64,000 bases of DNA from the NCBI RefSeq assembly GCF_031085155.1, contig NZ_JAVHUL010000018.1, positions 1 to 64,000 on the forward strand, given 5' to 3'. A model generated the notes under the pieces. That model saw nothing but the letters and a program-made list of their open reading frames with translations. It made no database searches and was not told where the DNA came from. Below are positions 6,642 to 15,017 of this stretch, in pieces. Each line of letters starts with the position of its first letter. Positions within the stretch are counted from its first letter, which is position 1. Position numbers and translations under genes: made by a program. The DNA comes from Mesonia profundi (GTDB lineage: Bacteria > Bacteroidota > Bacteroidia > Flavobacteriales > Flavobacteriaceae).

Positions 6642-9179
6642 TTACAGCAATCCAAACTGCTCAAAATGATGGTTAAGATGCTTACGCTCTAATAACTCCC
6701 ATTCATACTTGGTGAGTTCTCCAAAAACTGCATTTTTAGTAATGGCTTCAGGGTTTTTCTTAAAAAACTCTAAGTACTCCTTACGGGATTCTTTTAGTTT
6801 TTCTTTTGCTTCTGCAAGCGTTTCGTGTTGCAAATCAGGAAGTTCTCCTTCTTCGTATAATGGAAAATTAAAATTCTTCGGCATCGCCTCATAATTCCAT
6901 AAAGTTGCGCGGGTATCTTCCAAATATTTTTCGGGGATTGCTATTTCAAAATCTTGAAGCTCTCCCGAAGCGATACGGTAACTAGTTTCCAAATGTTCTA
7001 GCATATGCTGAGGTTTCATACTTCCCCAAGCTGGTTTTGTGTCTTCTTCTAATTTCGCTAAAGCGGATGTGATAACGTCTTCGTTTATTTCCGTAAAGGT
7101 AGTTTGTTTCTTTTGCACCATGGTTAAAATCGTAGCAATAGCAACCAAAGCTTCTTTTTCTTCCGCTTCATCTTCAGGAATTTTTCCATCGGTTATATTG
7201 GTATCAAAAACCTCTACATACCACTTTACAATTCCGCTAGGTAATTCTTGTCCTTTTTGTTCTCGATCTACTTTTTCTTTACACGTTAAACGCACGTGAA
7301 TAGTGTCATTATGATACAACGGACGCAAAAATCGAATCTCTTCCAACCCATAATTAGCTGCTACCGGACCTTTGTTAGGATAAACAAATAATCCCGCTGC
7401 TGCGGAAATAATAAAATAGCCGTGCGCCGTTCTTTTTTCAAAAATACTTCCTTCTAAAGAAGTGATATCGGTATGTGCATAGAAATGATCCCAAGTAAGG
7501 TTTCCGAAATTCACAATATCCGTATCAGTTAAGGTACGGTTATGCGTTTTTAAAGACATTCCCGGTTGTATATCGTCCCAATGGTACGCAAAAGGATGTT
7601 TTTCTGCTTCTTTATACTTAGCATTAGCTTGATAAATCCCAGTAATTTCAGTCAATGTGGTTGGCGAACCTTGAATGGCACAACGCTGCATATAATGTTT
7701 TATACCTCGCTTACCTCCCATTTCTTCTCCGCCTCCAGCTCTTCCGGGACCACCGTGAACCAATAGAGGCAATGGCGAACCGTGACCGGTACTTTGTTTG
7801 GCGCTTTCTCTATTCAGCACCAATATACGACCGTGATGCGTCGCTGCTTTTATCGTATAATCACGCGCAATTTTATCATCATTGGTAGCGATAGAACTCA
7901 CTAAAGAGCCTTTTCCCATTTTAGCCAGCTCAATGGCTTCATTTAGATTTTTATAAGGCATAATCGTACTCACCGGACCAAAAGCCTCGGTAGAATGCAC
8001 GGCAATATTTTCAAACGGAGAATCTTCCCTCAACACGATAGGCGACATAAATGCTCCTTTCTTGGCATCGGCTCCAATGGTTTTTGGACTTTCTAAATTA
8101 CCATACACCAAACTTGCGGTCTTAGTCATTTCTTGAATGCGTTCGTGTACTTCTTGCACTTGGTCTTTACTTACCAAGGCACCCATACGCACTTCTTTTA
8201 AACGCGGATCACCAATTGTTACTTTAGCTAAAGCTTTTCCTAAAGCAATTTGCACATCTTCTACCAAATTTTCTGGAACGATAACTCGGCGAATCGCTGT
8301 ACATTTTTGTCCGCATTTTACCGTCATTTCATTGCGCACTTCTTTAATGAACAAATCAAATTCTGGCGTTCCTGGTTTTGCATCTTCGCCCAAAACAGAA
8401 GAGTTCAATGAATCAGCTTCCATATTAAAAGGAACCGACTCCTCTAATAAGCGTCGATGTGATTTCAGTAATCTTCCTGTATCTGCAGATCCTGTAAAGG
8501 TGACCACATCTTGAGATTCTACCGTATCTAAAATAGAACGTGCAGAACCCGAAATGAGTTGTAAAGAACCTTCTGGCAAGATCCCTGACTTAATAATTTC
8601 ACGCACTACGGCTTCGGTAAGGAAAGAAGTGTTGGTAGCAGGTTTCACCACGGCAGCCATTCCGGCCATCCAGTTGACCGCACATTTCTCCAACATTCCC
8701 CATACGGGGAAGTTAAACGCATTAATATGAACGGCTACTCCTTCTTTTGGCACCAAAATATGATGCGCCATAAAGCGACCGCCTCGAGATAAATCGATAG
8801 GATCTCCCTCTACATCAAAAGGCTGATTAGGAAAGGTTTTTCTCAAGGAAGCATTGGCAAATAAGTTTCCAAAACCTCCTTCAATATCTATCCAGCTATC
8901 TACTTTGGTAGCTCCCGTGCGGAAACTTACCTCATAAAATTGCTTTTTTCTCTTCATCAAGTAGAACGCTAATTTTTTTAGCATCATTCCCCGTTCTTGA
9001 AAGGTCATATTTCTCAACGCCTCACCGTTTTTTCTACCGTATTTTAGCGCCTGATCGAAATCAAGCCCTTTAGTATCACTCAACGCGATGGTTTCTCCAG
9101 TGACAGCATCCACCATAGGTACGCCTTCTCCAGATCCTTCAACCCATTGCCCGTGAATATAACTTTGTAATTTTTGCAT
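6642..9179 (-). CDS. paaZ: PaaZ: oxepin-CoA hydrolase/3-oxo-5,6-dehydrosuberyl-CoA semialdehyde dehydrogenase with extra C-terminal domain
   Basis: An 845-residue protein. Residues 1-515 form the aldehyde dehydrogenase domain with general base E254 (NMEAD) and nucleophile C293 (GQKCTA). Residues about 530-690 form the MaoC-like R-hydratase domain with the D564/H569 pair (WDHFYAHTD), spaced as in E. coli PaaZ. The pair of domains opens the oxepin-CoA ring and oxidises the resulting semialdehyde. PaaZ proteins usually end near 680 residues; here about 153 more residues follow (692-845), all helical in character, with WGSMKPQHMLEHLE and KHLNHHFEQFGL, which resemble a DinB-like/DUF1569 domain. 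It is separated from paaJ by a toxin-antitoxin pair. The core function is secure; the role of the tail is unknown. Confidence 0.93.
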   Translation of the reverse strand: MQKLQSYIHGQWVEGSGEGVPMVDAVTGETIALSDTKGLDFDQALKYGRKNGEALRNMTFQERGMMLKKLAFYLMKRKKQFYEVSFRTGATKVDSWIDIEGGFGNLFANASLRKTFPNQPFDVEGDPIDLSRGGRFMAHHILVPKEGVAVHINAFNFPVWGMLEKCAVNWMAGMAAVVKPATNTSFLTEAVVREIIKSGILPEGSLQLISGSARSILDTVESQDVVTFTGSADTGRLLKSHRRLLEESVPFNMEADSLNSSVLGEDAKPGTPEFDLFIKEVRNEMTVKCGQKCTAIRRVIVPENLVEDVQIALGKALAKVTIGDPRLKEVRMGALVSKDQVQEVHERIQEMTKTASLVYGNLESPKTIGADAKKGAFMSPIVLREDSPFENIAVHSTEAFGPVSTIMPYKNLNEAIELAKMGKGSLVSSIATNDDKIARDYTIKAATHHGRILVLNRESAKQSTGHGSPLPLLVHGGPGRAGGGEEMGGKRGIKHYMQRCAIQGSPTTLTEITGIYQANAKYKEAEKHPFAYHWDDIQPGMSLKTHNRTLTDTDIVNFGNLTWDHFYAHTDITSLEGSIFEKRTAHGYFIISAAAGLFVYPNKGPVAANYGLEEIRFLRPLYHNDTIHVRLTCKEKVDREQKGQELPSGIVKWYVEVFDTNITDGKIPEDEAEEKEALVAIATILTMVQKKQTTFTEINEDVITSALAKLEEDTKPAWGSMKPQHMLEHLETSYRIASGELQDFEIAIPEKYLEDTRATLWNYEAMPKNFNFPLYEEGELPDLQHETLAEAKEKLKESRKEYLEFFKKNPEAITKNAVFGELTKYEWELLERKHLNHHFEQFGLL

Positions 9180-9290
9180 ATTTATTTTTTTCGTGTTTAG
9201 GTGTAATCAATGATATTTTTTATTGAATTACTTACGCTTCAACATAAAATGAAGCTGGAAATAACAATCTAAAAAACTCTTTTTATATCT

Positions 9291-9623
9291 TCAATATTTC
9301 AAAATATCTTGAATTGTTTTTTTGATTTTTTCTAACTCTTGAAAGGTTATCTTACCACATTTTCGTTTAAATCGATCTTTTGAGAGTGAACGAATATGAA
9401 AGATTAGGATTTCAGATTCGTGTTTTAATCCATTTTCCTGTGAAGGGAACAAAACTGGATTTCCTTCAAAATTATGGATAGAACTGGAAAGTGGACAAAC
9501 TATAATCACGCCTAAATTTTTATTTAAAGTATTCCCACTAACTATAACTGCTGGCCTATTTCCTCCTTGCTCATTTCCTTTTACAGGATCAAAATAGACT
9601 TGCCAAATTTCACCTTGCTTCAT
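9291..9623 (-). CDS. mazF: MazF/PemK-family toxin (endoribonuclease)
   Basis: A 110-residue protein with the PemK/MazF core: GEIWQVYFDPVKGNEQGGNRPAVIVSG (residues 4-30), including the RP turn, and the later strand CPLSSSIHNFEGNPV. MazF-type toxins cleave single-stranded mRNA at short sequences. Its start overlaps the stop of the upstream antitoxin gene by four bases (ATGA), the standard antitoxin-first arrangement that couples translation. It sits between paaJ and paaZ. The cleavage site cannot be predicted. Confidence 0.92.
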   Translation of the reverse strand: MKQGEIWQVYFDPVKGNEQGGNRPAVIVSGNTLNKNLGVIIVCPLSSSIHNFEGNPVLFPSQENGLKHESEILIFHIRSLSKDRFKRKCGKITFQELEKIKKTIQDILKY

Positions 9624-9865
9624 TCTTTTTCTAAATCTTGGAGCTGTTTAAAGTAATCTGCCATTCCCTCTTCTGCAATAGCCATCATATCTTTATCTTT
9701 TGCGGCTCTTCGATAGGATTCTGCATATTTAGCCCTTTGTATTTCATCTAAAAAAATTTCCAAAGCTTTTTCGATTAATTTATTCTTGGGCATTTTTAAT
9801 TCTTTGGCAGTTTTGCCCAATTCTTCGAGTAAATGATCTGGAAGCGACGATGTGAATGTTGCCAT
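9620..9865 (-). CDS. Ribbon-helix-helix antitoxin of the MazF pair
   Basis: An 81-residue protein. The N-terminal half (MATFTSSLPDHLLEELGKTA, residues 1-20, then KMPKNKLIEKALEIFLDEI) is a CopG/MetJ-type ribbon-helix-helix DNA-binding module; the acidic C-terminal tail would wrap the toxin. It is the first gene of the pair. A 15-bp A/T palindrome at 9889-9903, 24 bases upstream of the ATG, is a fitting autoregulatory operator. Confidence 0.88.
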   Translation of the reverse strand: MATFTSSLPDHLLEELGKTAKELKMPKNKLIEKALEIFLDEIQRAKYAESYRRAAKDKDMMAIAEEGMADYFKQLQDLEKE

Positions 9866-9888
9866 TTTATATTTATTTTATGTAAATA

Positions 9889-9903
9889 TAATTAATAATT
9901 ATG
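9889..9903 (-). promoter_or_regulatory. Candidate operator/promoter of the toxin-antitoxin pair
   Basis: ATAATTA-A-TAATTAT is a perfect palindrome with 7-base arms, 24 bases upstream of the antitoxin start. On the minus strand it overlaps TATATTTA (9884-9891), close to the Bacteroidota -7 consensus TAnnTTTG. The position suits repression by the ribbon-helix-helix antitoxin; A/T richness makes chance occurrence possible. Confidence 0.45.
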
Positions 9904-10074
9904 AGATATACGAATCAGATTATCAATTGGTTAAATTTTTTTTAAACTCTGCAAAATAGGAATTTCTGAATGCACTATTCCCAAAACTTAAATTTGAGAA
10001 ATGCACTTTTGCAACTGTTTTTCACTTATCGTTAAGTTAGTTCATCTTTACTTAAAGATTCCTTCCTGCGCAGT

Positions 10075-10094
10075 ATTCCCACGTAGGTGGGAAT
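10075..10094. repeat. REP-like palindrome ATTCCCAC-GTAG-GTGGGAAT
   Basis: Perfect 8-bp arms with a 4-base loop, about 60 bases from a second palindrome of related type. It is preceded by a partial copy of the TTCCTGCGCAG element (10065-10073). Confidence 0.8.
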
Positions 10095-10153
10095 CTCAAT
10101 ATCTTCATCTAAAAATTCTGTCCAAATTCAAAGTCTTTACTCTTGCATCTGAG

Positions 10154-10173
10154 ATTCCTGCCTGCGCAGGAAT
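10154..10173. repeat. REP-like palindrome ATTCCTGCC-TGCGCAGGAAT
   Basis: A palindrome of 20 bases (arms ATTCCTGC/GCAGGAAT) overlapping the last base of the paaJ stop codon. Identical to the copy at 17471-17490 and one mismatch from 12381-12400. It may act as a 3'-end mRNA structure. Confidence 0.85.
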
Positions 10174-11378
10174 TAAACACGCTCAATCACCGCAGCATAC
10201 CCTTGGCCTACTCCTACACACATCGTTACAAGCGCGTATTTTTTACCAGTAAGTTGCAATTCTAAAGCGGCAGTATGCGCCAACCTAGCTCCAGTAACTC
10301 CCAAAGGATGACCTATAGCAATTGCTCCGCCATTTGGGTTTAATCTAGGATCGTTATCTTCTAATCCCCAAGCTCTGGTACAAGCCAAAGCTTGAGCTGC
10401 GAAAGCTTCATTCAATTCGATAATATCCATATCATCCATCGTTAAGCCTGCTTTTTTCAAGGCCTTATTGGAAGCTTCTACAGGACCTATTCCCATAATT
10501 CTTGGTTCTACACCCACTACAGCCGAACTTAAAATTTTAGCCATCGGTTTTAAACCGTATTTTTCTACTGCTTTTTCTGAAGCGATGATCGTTGCTGCAG
10601 CTCCGTCATTTAAACCTGAAGAGTTTCCTGCGGTTACGCTTCCTCCTTCTTTACGGAAAGCAGGTCGTAACTTAGCCAGTATTTCTTTACTCGTAGTAGG
10701 TTTTACAAATTCATCCTGACTAAACTGAATCGGGTCTTTTTTACGTTGCGGTATTTCTATCGTCATAATTTCTTTAGACAAGCGACCATTTTTTTGTGCT
10801 TCGGTAGCTTTCATCTGACTCCAATAAGCAAAAGCATCTTGATCTTCACGAGATATTTTATATTTATCTACTAAGTTTTCTGCCGTCACCCCCATGCCGT
10901 CAACACCATACATTTCTTTCATTTTGGGGTTGACAAAACGCCACCCGAAACTGGTGTCATACATTTTGGCATCGTTTCCGTAAGCGCTAGAAGGTTTAGC
11001 AATGGCATAAGGTCCGCGGGTCATATGTTCTACTCCGCCGCTAATAAACAAATCTCCGTCTCCCGCTTTGATTGCTCGATTGGCGTGAATAATAGCCGAA
11101 AGCCCACTACTACATAATCTGTTTACGGTTTCCCCAGGAACAGAATAAGGTAAACCTGCTAAAAGGGAACACATTCTGGCTACATTCCTATTGTCTTCTC
11201 CCGCTTGATTGGCACATCCTAAAATCACATCATCATAAGCTTCTTGCGGAATATTAGGGTTCCTTTTTACCAATTCTTTTATCACCAAGGCTCCCAAATC
11301 ATCGGTTCTTACTGGAGATAAAGTTCCTTTGTAGTTTCCGATGGGAGTTCGTATTCCATCAATAATATAGCTGTTCAT
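10173..11378 (-). CDS. paaJ: PaaJ: 3-oxoadipyl-CoA/3-oxo-5,6-dehydrosuberyl-CoA thiolase
   Basis: A 401-residue type II thiolase with the acyl-enzyme cysteine in ETVNRLCSSGLSA (Cys about 89), the GGVEHMTRGPYA segment, and C-terminal NEAFAAQ, GGAIAIGHPLG and CVGVGQG motifs carrying the catalytic His and Cys. MNSYIIDGIRTPIGNYKG and the GPYAIAKPSSAYGN loop match the PaaJ/PcaF branch, which cleaves 3-oxoadipyl-CoA to succinyl-CoA and acetyl-CoA. It follows the metallopeptidase gene by 23 bases, so the two are probably cotranscribed. The stop codon abuts a REP-like palindrome. Confidence 0.93.
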   Translation of the reverse strand: MNSYIIDGIRTPIGNYKGTLSPVRTDDLGALVIKELVKRNPNIPQEAYDDVILGCANQAGEDNRNVARMCSLLAGLPYSVPGETVNRLCSSGLSAIIHANRAIKAGDGDLFISGGVEHMTRGPYAIAKPSSAYGNDAKMYDTSFGWRFVNPKMKEMYGVDGMGVTAENLVDKYKISREDQDAFAYWSQMKATEAQKNGRLSKEIMTIEIPQRKKDPIQFSQDEFVKPTTSKEILAKLRPAFRKEGGSVTAGNSSGLNDGAAATIIASEKAVEKYGLKPMAKILSSAVVGVEPRIMGIGPVEASNKALKKAGLTMDDMDIIELNEAFAAQALACTRAWGLEDNDPRLNPNGGAIAIGHPLGVTGARLAHTAALELQLTGKKYALVTMCVGVGQGYAAVIERV

Positions 11379-11401
11379 AGTTGTTTTGATTTTGTATTCT
11401 A

Positions 11402-12262
11402 TTAATTTTTTAATGCTGAAAAAGTATCATGCTGGCTCATATCGCCCGTTTTATAACCCCGTAAGAACCATTCTTTACGTTGCTGAGAAGTCCCGTGAGT
11501 AAACGAATCTGGATTCACCGAACCTTGGACTTTTCTTTGCAAAGCATCATCTCCTACCGCATTGGCGGCACTTAAAGCTTCTTCAATATCGCCTTCTTCT
11601 AAATATTCTTTATTGTAATACGCCCAAAGACCTGCATAGAAATCGGCTTGCAATTCTAAAGCTACCGAAAGCTTATTGGCATCTACTTGACTCATTCCCT
11701 GTTGAGCCTGACGTACTTTTTGGGAGGTTCCCATAAGTGTTTGCACGTGATGTCCTATTTCGTGAGCGGTCACATAAGCCATAGCGAAATCACCTTTTTT
11801 TGCTCCAAACCGATTGTGCAATTCATTAAAGAAAACCAAATCCATATATAACTTTTGATCAGCTGGACAATAAAAAGGACCAGTTGCCGAAGTAGCATTT
11901 CCACATCCGGTTTGTACGGCATCGGTAAATAAAACCATATCGGGTTTTTTATAGTTTCCTAGATTATTTTCACTAAAAACCTGTGTCCATACATCTTCCG
12001 TATCGGCTAAAATAGTTCCCATAAAATCGCCTAATTCTTTTTCTTGGGCGGTAAGCTCTCTTGTTTCTACTTGTTGGGTTTGTTGACTGTTATTAAATTC
12101 ATTCAATACGGGAGCAATCGCTTGACCGGTATCTCCGCCAAATATTTGTAATAAAACCACGATAATTCCTATAACCCCACCACCAGCAATTAACTTCCCT
12201 TTGGTACTCGAACCGCGACGATCGTCTAGGTTACCGCTTTTTCTTCTTCCTTTCCATTTCAT
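11402..12262 (-). CDS. Neutral zinc metallopeptidase (YpfJ/KPN_00229 family)
   Basis: A 286-residue protein with a cytosolic basic N-terminus (KWKGRRKSGNLDDRRGSS), one membrane helix (about 24-43) and a periplasmic-facing domain with the zinc motif H167-E-I-G-H171-H172 and a later ALELQADFYAGLWAY segment supplying the third ligand. The substrate of the family is unknown. It is embedded between paaI and paaJ in the same direction; there is no known part for it in phenylacetate catabolism, so it is probably a passenger. A REP-like palindrome (12381-12400) lies in the gap upstream. Confidence 0.88.
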   Translation of the reverse strand: MKWKGRRKSGNLDDRRGSSTKGKLIAGGGVIGIIVVLLQIFGGDTGQAIAPVLNEFNNSQQTQQVETRELTAQEKELGDFMGTILADTEDVWTQVFSENNLGNYKKPDMVLFTDAVQTGCGNATSATGPFYCPADQKLYMDLVFFNELHNRFGAKKGDFAMAYVTAHEIGHHVQTLMGTSQKVRQAQQGMSQVDANKLSVALELQADFYAGLWAYYNKEYLEEGDIEEALSAANAVGDDALQRKVQGSVNPDSFTHGTSQQRKEWFLRGYKTGDMSQHDTFSALKN

Positions 12263-12380
12263 AATAAGTGTATGTTTTAGCTGGCTTTAAAAATAATGAA
12301 TTTAGAGTAAGATTTAATTTTTATACTCTATTTATTTTGTTTTGCGCAAGGGATTGAGCTATTGTTGGAGCTCTTTTGAG

Positions 12381-12400
12381 ATTCCTGCCTACGCAGGAAT
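12381..12400. repeat. REP-like palindrome ATTCCTGCC-TACGCAGGAAT
   Basis: Third copy of the family, 57 bases downstream of the paaI stop codon; differs at one base from 10154-10173 and shares its GAG 5' flank. Confidence 0.82.
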
Positions 12401-12456
12401 TGAGAAAAGCGACTAGCGAAAGCCCGACCCGGTAGGGTTGCGCCCAAATTATTCGT

Positions 12457-12891
12457 CTAGTCTTCCCAAACCGCACTGGTTCTATAAGCAACTCCTTTAA
12501 ACAAAGCCACCAGCTTTTCTTCTAAGTGGATTTCTACGGTATAAAACGCCAACTTATTCTTCATACTTTTTAATTGAGAAGTCGCGACAAGCACATCCCC
12601 TTCTTCTAAAGCTTCGATATGATTGATGGAAGTTTCTATAGAAACCGCCTTTTTCCCCATGGTATTGGTGGCAAACCCAAAAGCAGTATCGGCCAGCGAA
12701 TAGGTGATGCCGCCGTGTGCTTTTTTCATACTGTTGAGCATTTCTTTACGGATTTGCATCTGCACTTTACAATAGCCTTCTTGTACTTCCACTATCTCAA
12801 TCCCCAACCACTGACTGAAAGCGTCGTTCTCCAACATATAATGTGGGATTTCTAGTGCTGAAAATACTTTTTTATCTTCTTCCTTTTCCAT
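12457..12891 (-). CDS. paaI: PaaI: hotdog-fold phenylacetyl-CoA-pathway thioesterase
   Basis: A 144-residue 4-hydroxybenzoyl-CoA-thioesterase-like hotdog protein. The signature NSMKKAHGGITYSLADTAFGFATNT (about residues 50-74) holds the catalytic Asp and the HGG turn typical of PaaI. It hydrolyses aryl-CoA intermediates and prevents CoA trapping when the pathway stalls. It lies in the minus-strand operon after the small membrane protein (31-base gap). Confidence 0.9.
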   Translation of the reverse strand: MEKEEDKKVFSALEIPHYMLENDAFSQWLGIEIVEVQEGYCKVQMQIRKEMLNSMKKAHGGITYSLADTAFGFATNTMGKKAVSIETSINHIEALEEGDVLVATSQLKSMKNKLAFYTVEIHLEEKLVALFKGVAYRTSAVWED

Positions 12892-12922
12892 ATAAAGTTT
12901 AGCTTTACTAAATACGCTGCTA

Positions 12923-13336
12923 TTAGAATTTCTTCCTAATTTTATATGCTAACCAAGCAAATGGAATGTAAGCCAATACTAAATCTAAAACAACAAACCA
13001 TGTAGGTGCTGGGATCATAAAAGCTGCAGAAATTCCACCAATTAAAAAGAAAAAGCCAATCATCATTGCTAACATTAAATGACGATTTTTACCCACAATT
13101 ACTGCTAACAAAGCTCCTATCAATGTTCCTATAGCATGTGCTAAAAACGGAAAAATAAAATGTATGGGTTCCAATAAACCTTTTGCAGCTTGTAAGCCTT
13201 CTGTAGTCGTTAAATCAACTCCTGCAGGTGATGGAATCACATAACTACCCAGCATTATTATTCCCATATTAATGAGACCTCCAAGCATAGCTCCAATGAT
13301 TACCGCTATCATATTTCTTACAATTCCTTTTTTCAT
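12923..13336 (-). CDS. Uncharacterised four-helix integral membrane protein
   Basis: A 137-residue protein with four hydrophobic segments (about 7-31, 57-82, 86-108, 112-131) and a basic C-terminal end (YKIRKKF). I do not recognise a family with a known function. It starts 10 bases after the paaH stop codon, so it belongs to the paa transcript; a transport or membrane-accessory role is possible but unsupported. Confidence 0.75.
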   Translation of the reverse strand: MKKGIVRNMIAVIIGAMLGGLINMGIIMLGSYVIPSPAGVDLTTTEGLQAAKGLLEPIHFIFPFLAHAIGTLIGALLAVIVGKNRHLMLAMMIGFFFLIGGISAAFMIPAPTWFVVLDLVLAYIPFAWLAYKIRKKF

Positions 13337-13346
13337 TTGCTATATA

Positions 13347-14516
13347 TTAGAAGTTGAAATTGGTATTCTCTTTCTCCATCTTTCTTAAAAGCGGACTACA
13401 GCGATAGCGATCTTCATGGTATTCTTCATATAAAGCATCCATCTGATTAACGCACCAATCGATTCCTTTTTCATTGGCCCACGTAAGTAAGCCTTTGGGA
13501 TAATTCACGCCTTTCGTCATCGCAAGATCTATATCTTTTGCGGTAGCAATATTTAAAAATAAAGCATCTGCCGCTTCGTTGATTAACATTACCAAGATGC
13601 GGTCTAGAATTTTTTCCCCATTGTCATCATTGAAGGACCCCTCGACTCCGCTCGGGGTGACAGGTTTGCCATCTTTATAGTTGTAAAAACCTTTTCCTGT
13701 TTTTCTACCTAGGTAACCGGCTTCAGAGAGACGTTTTTGAGTAAAGGAAGGTTTGTAACGCGGATCGTAATAAAATTCTTTAAAAACAGTTTCGGTAACG
13801 GTGTAATTTACGTCGTTTCCAATAAAGTCCATTAATTCAAAAGGGCCCATTCTAAAACCACCCAACTCTTTCATAGCGCGGTCAATCTCTGCAAAACTGG
13901 CTTTGCCTTCTTCATAAATTCGTAGTGCTTCTCCGTAGAAAGGTCGGGCTACTCGGTTGACAATAAAGCCCGGAGTGTCTTTAGCCAAAACACCAACTTT
14001 TTTCCAGTCGGCTATAATTTTTACCATTTTCTCTTGAACTTCCTTAGAAGTTTGAATGGCCGGAATAATTTCTACCAAAGGCATCAATGGTGCTGGATTG
14101 AAGAAATGAATTCCGATTACGCGTTCTGGATTCTCTAAAGAAGCGGCAATAGAAGCGATAGAAAGCGAAGAGGTATTCGAAGCGATAATTGCATCTTTAG
14201 CCTGATAGCTTTCTAGTTCTTGAAAAACTTTGCGCTTAATCTCTAAGTTTTCTACAATAGCCTCAATGGTTAAATTGGCTGTTGCTAAATCTTTTAAGGC
14301 ACCAACATAAGAGATATTTCCTTGAATTCTGCTTTTTTCAGTTTCATCAATTCTTCCCTTCTCAATTAAACGCGCTAACACTTTTTCTAGTTTAGCTTTA
14401 CTTTTATCTAGGGCCGTTTGTTGGGTATCATAAAGCATCACCTTGCATCCTGCGGTTGCCGCAACTTGTGCGATGCCACTTCCCATGGTTCCTGCTCCTA
14501 TTATTCCTACTTTCAT
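13347..14516 (-). CDS. paaH: PaaH: 3-hydroxyadipyl-CoA dehydrogenase, with in-frame repeat insertion
   Basis: A 389-residue NAD-dependent 3-hydroxyacyl-CoA dehydrogenase. The Rossmann motif GAGTMGSGIAQ (6-16), the catalytic-region HFFNPAPLMPLVEII (142-156) and a long C-terminal helical domain are present. It oxidises 3-hydroxyadipyl-CoA to 3-oxoadipyl-CoA. Residues about 286-295 read VTPSGVEGSF, which is the translation of a common Bacteroidota palindrome (13631-13662) rather than family sequence, and they fall in a loop between the two helical parts. Its start codon is only 5 bases from the downstream arm of the second four-helix-bundle cassette. Confidence 0.92.
   Translation of the reverse strand: MKVGIIGAGTMGSGIAQVAATAGCKVMLYDTQQTALDKSKAKLEKVLARLIEKGRIDETEKSRIQGNISYVGALKDLATANLTIEAIVENLEIKRKVFQELESYQAKDAIIASNTSSLSIASIAASLENPERVIGIHFFNPAPLMPLVEIIPAIQTSKEVQEKMVKIIADWKKVGVLAKDTPGFIVNRVARPFYGEALRIYEEGKASFAEIDRAMKELGGFRMGPFELMDFIGNDVNYTVTETVFKEFYYDPRYKPSFTQKRLSEAGYLGRKTGKGFYNYKDGKPVTPSGVEGSFNDDNGEKILDRILVMLINEAADALFLNIATAKDIDLAMTKGVNYPKGLLTWANEKGIDWCVNQMDALYEEYHEDRYRCSPLLRKMEKENTNFNF
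13631..13662 (-). repeat. Dispersed palindromic element inserted in frame in paaH
   Basis: On the minus strand the element runs TGTCACCCCGAGCGGAGTC then GAGGGGTCCTTCA, with ACCCC/GGGGT arms. It is a repeat type widespread between genes in Bacteroidota genomes; here it keeps the paaH frame open and encodes VTPSGVEGSF. Confidence 0.8.
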
Positions 14517-14521
14517 ATGTT

Positions 14522-14532
14522 GATTAACGATT
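14522..14532. repeat. Left arm bounding four-helix-bundle gene 2
   Basis: GATTAACGATT, the reverse complement of 15018-15028; similarity continues imperfectly on the inner side (TATTTGATTG against ATTGATTGG). It lies 5 bases upstream of the paaH start codon. Confidence 0.7.
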
Positions 14533-14566
14533 TATTTGATTGTCGATTAACGATTTTTGATTTTTC

Positions 14567-14932
14567 TTATTTGAAATTGAGTTTTGCTGTTGATGTTCTT
14601 ATGCCAACTACAAATATGGAAATTAGCTCATTATTCTCATTGAGAAGTCTATCCAACTTCGTGAAGTCTGAGCTTAGTTTTGTTCCTTTTTGAATTTTTA
14701 GATTTATTAAGCTTTCTCTTAGTTCTTTTAAACAGATTTTCATTTTATGCAGAAAATCCCGTGTTGATTCTGCGCTTCTTGCTTCGCCATAATTTAGTGC
14801 TGAAGAACTTGCTGACCTAATTAGTTGTTTTGTTAAATGATCTCCAGCAAAAGATTTTTCGACGGTTTTACAGAAAAGAATGGTGTCGATTGCAAATTGG
14901 ATAAGTCGATTTTCTAATTCAACAGGTTTCAT
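14567..14932 (-). CDS. Four-helix-bundle protein 2 (S23/IVS family)
   Basis: A 121-residue all-helical protein with the family core LTKQLIRSASSSALNYGEA (about 33-51) and KICLKELRESLINLKIQ (about 67-83). It is closely related to four-helix-bundle protein 3 (17838-18188), sharing KQLIRS-SSALNYGE and LKELRESL-NL-IQ. The gene fills the gap between paaG and paaH, bounded by inverted arms at 14522-14532 and 15018-15028. No function can be assigned from sequence. Confidence 0.85.
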   Translation of the reverse strand: MKPVELENRLIQFAIDTILFCKTVEKSFAGDHLTKQLIRSASSSALNYGEARSAESTRDFLHKMKICLKELRESLINLKIQKGTKLSSDFTKLDRLLNENNELISIFVVGIRTSTAKLNFK

Positions 14933-15017
14933 AATAAGAGTTTTTTGACGAAATTACAAGTTAAGATTTTTTTCAGTCAAAAATTTTTAATCCCAAATCA
15001 AAAAATCTCCAATCAAT

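Larger units (their letters stand above)
9866..10172. other. 307-bp gap upstream of the toxin-antitoxin pair
   Basis: No gene seen. It holds the antitoxin promoter region and two REP-like palindromes: ATTCCCAC-GTAG-GTGGGAAT (10075-10094) and one abutting the paaJ stop (10154-10173). Confidence 0.6.

Noticed and set aside
8137-8514. 125-residue plus-strand frame inside paaZ
   Set aside because: Shadow of the well-supported paaZ; no family motif, low-complexity Ser/Pro content.
10001-10252. 83-residue plus-strand frame across REP-like palindromes
   Set aside because: It translates repeat DNA and the antisense of paaJ.
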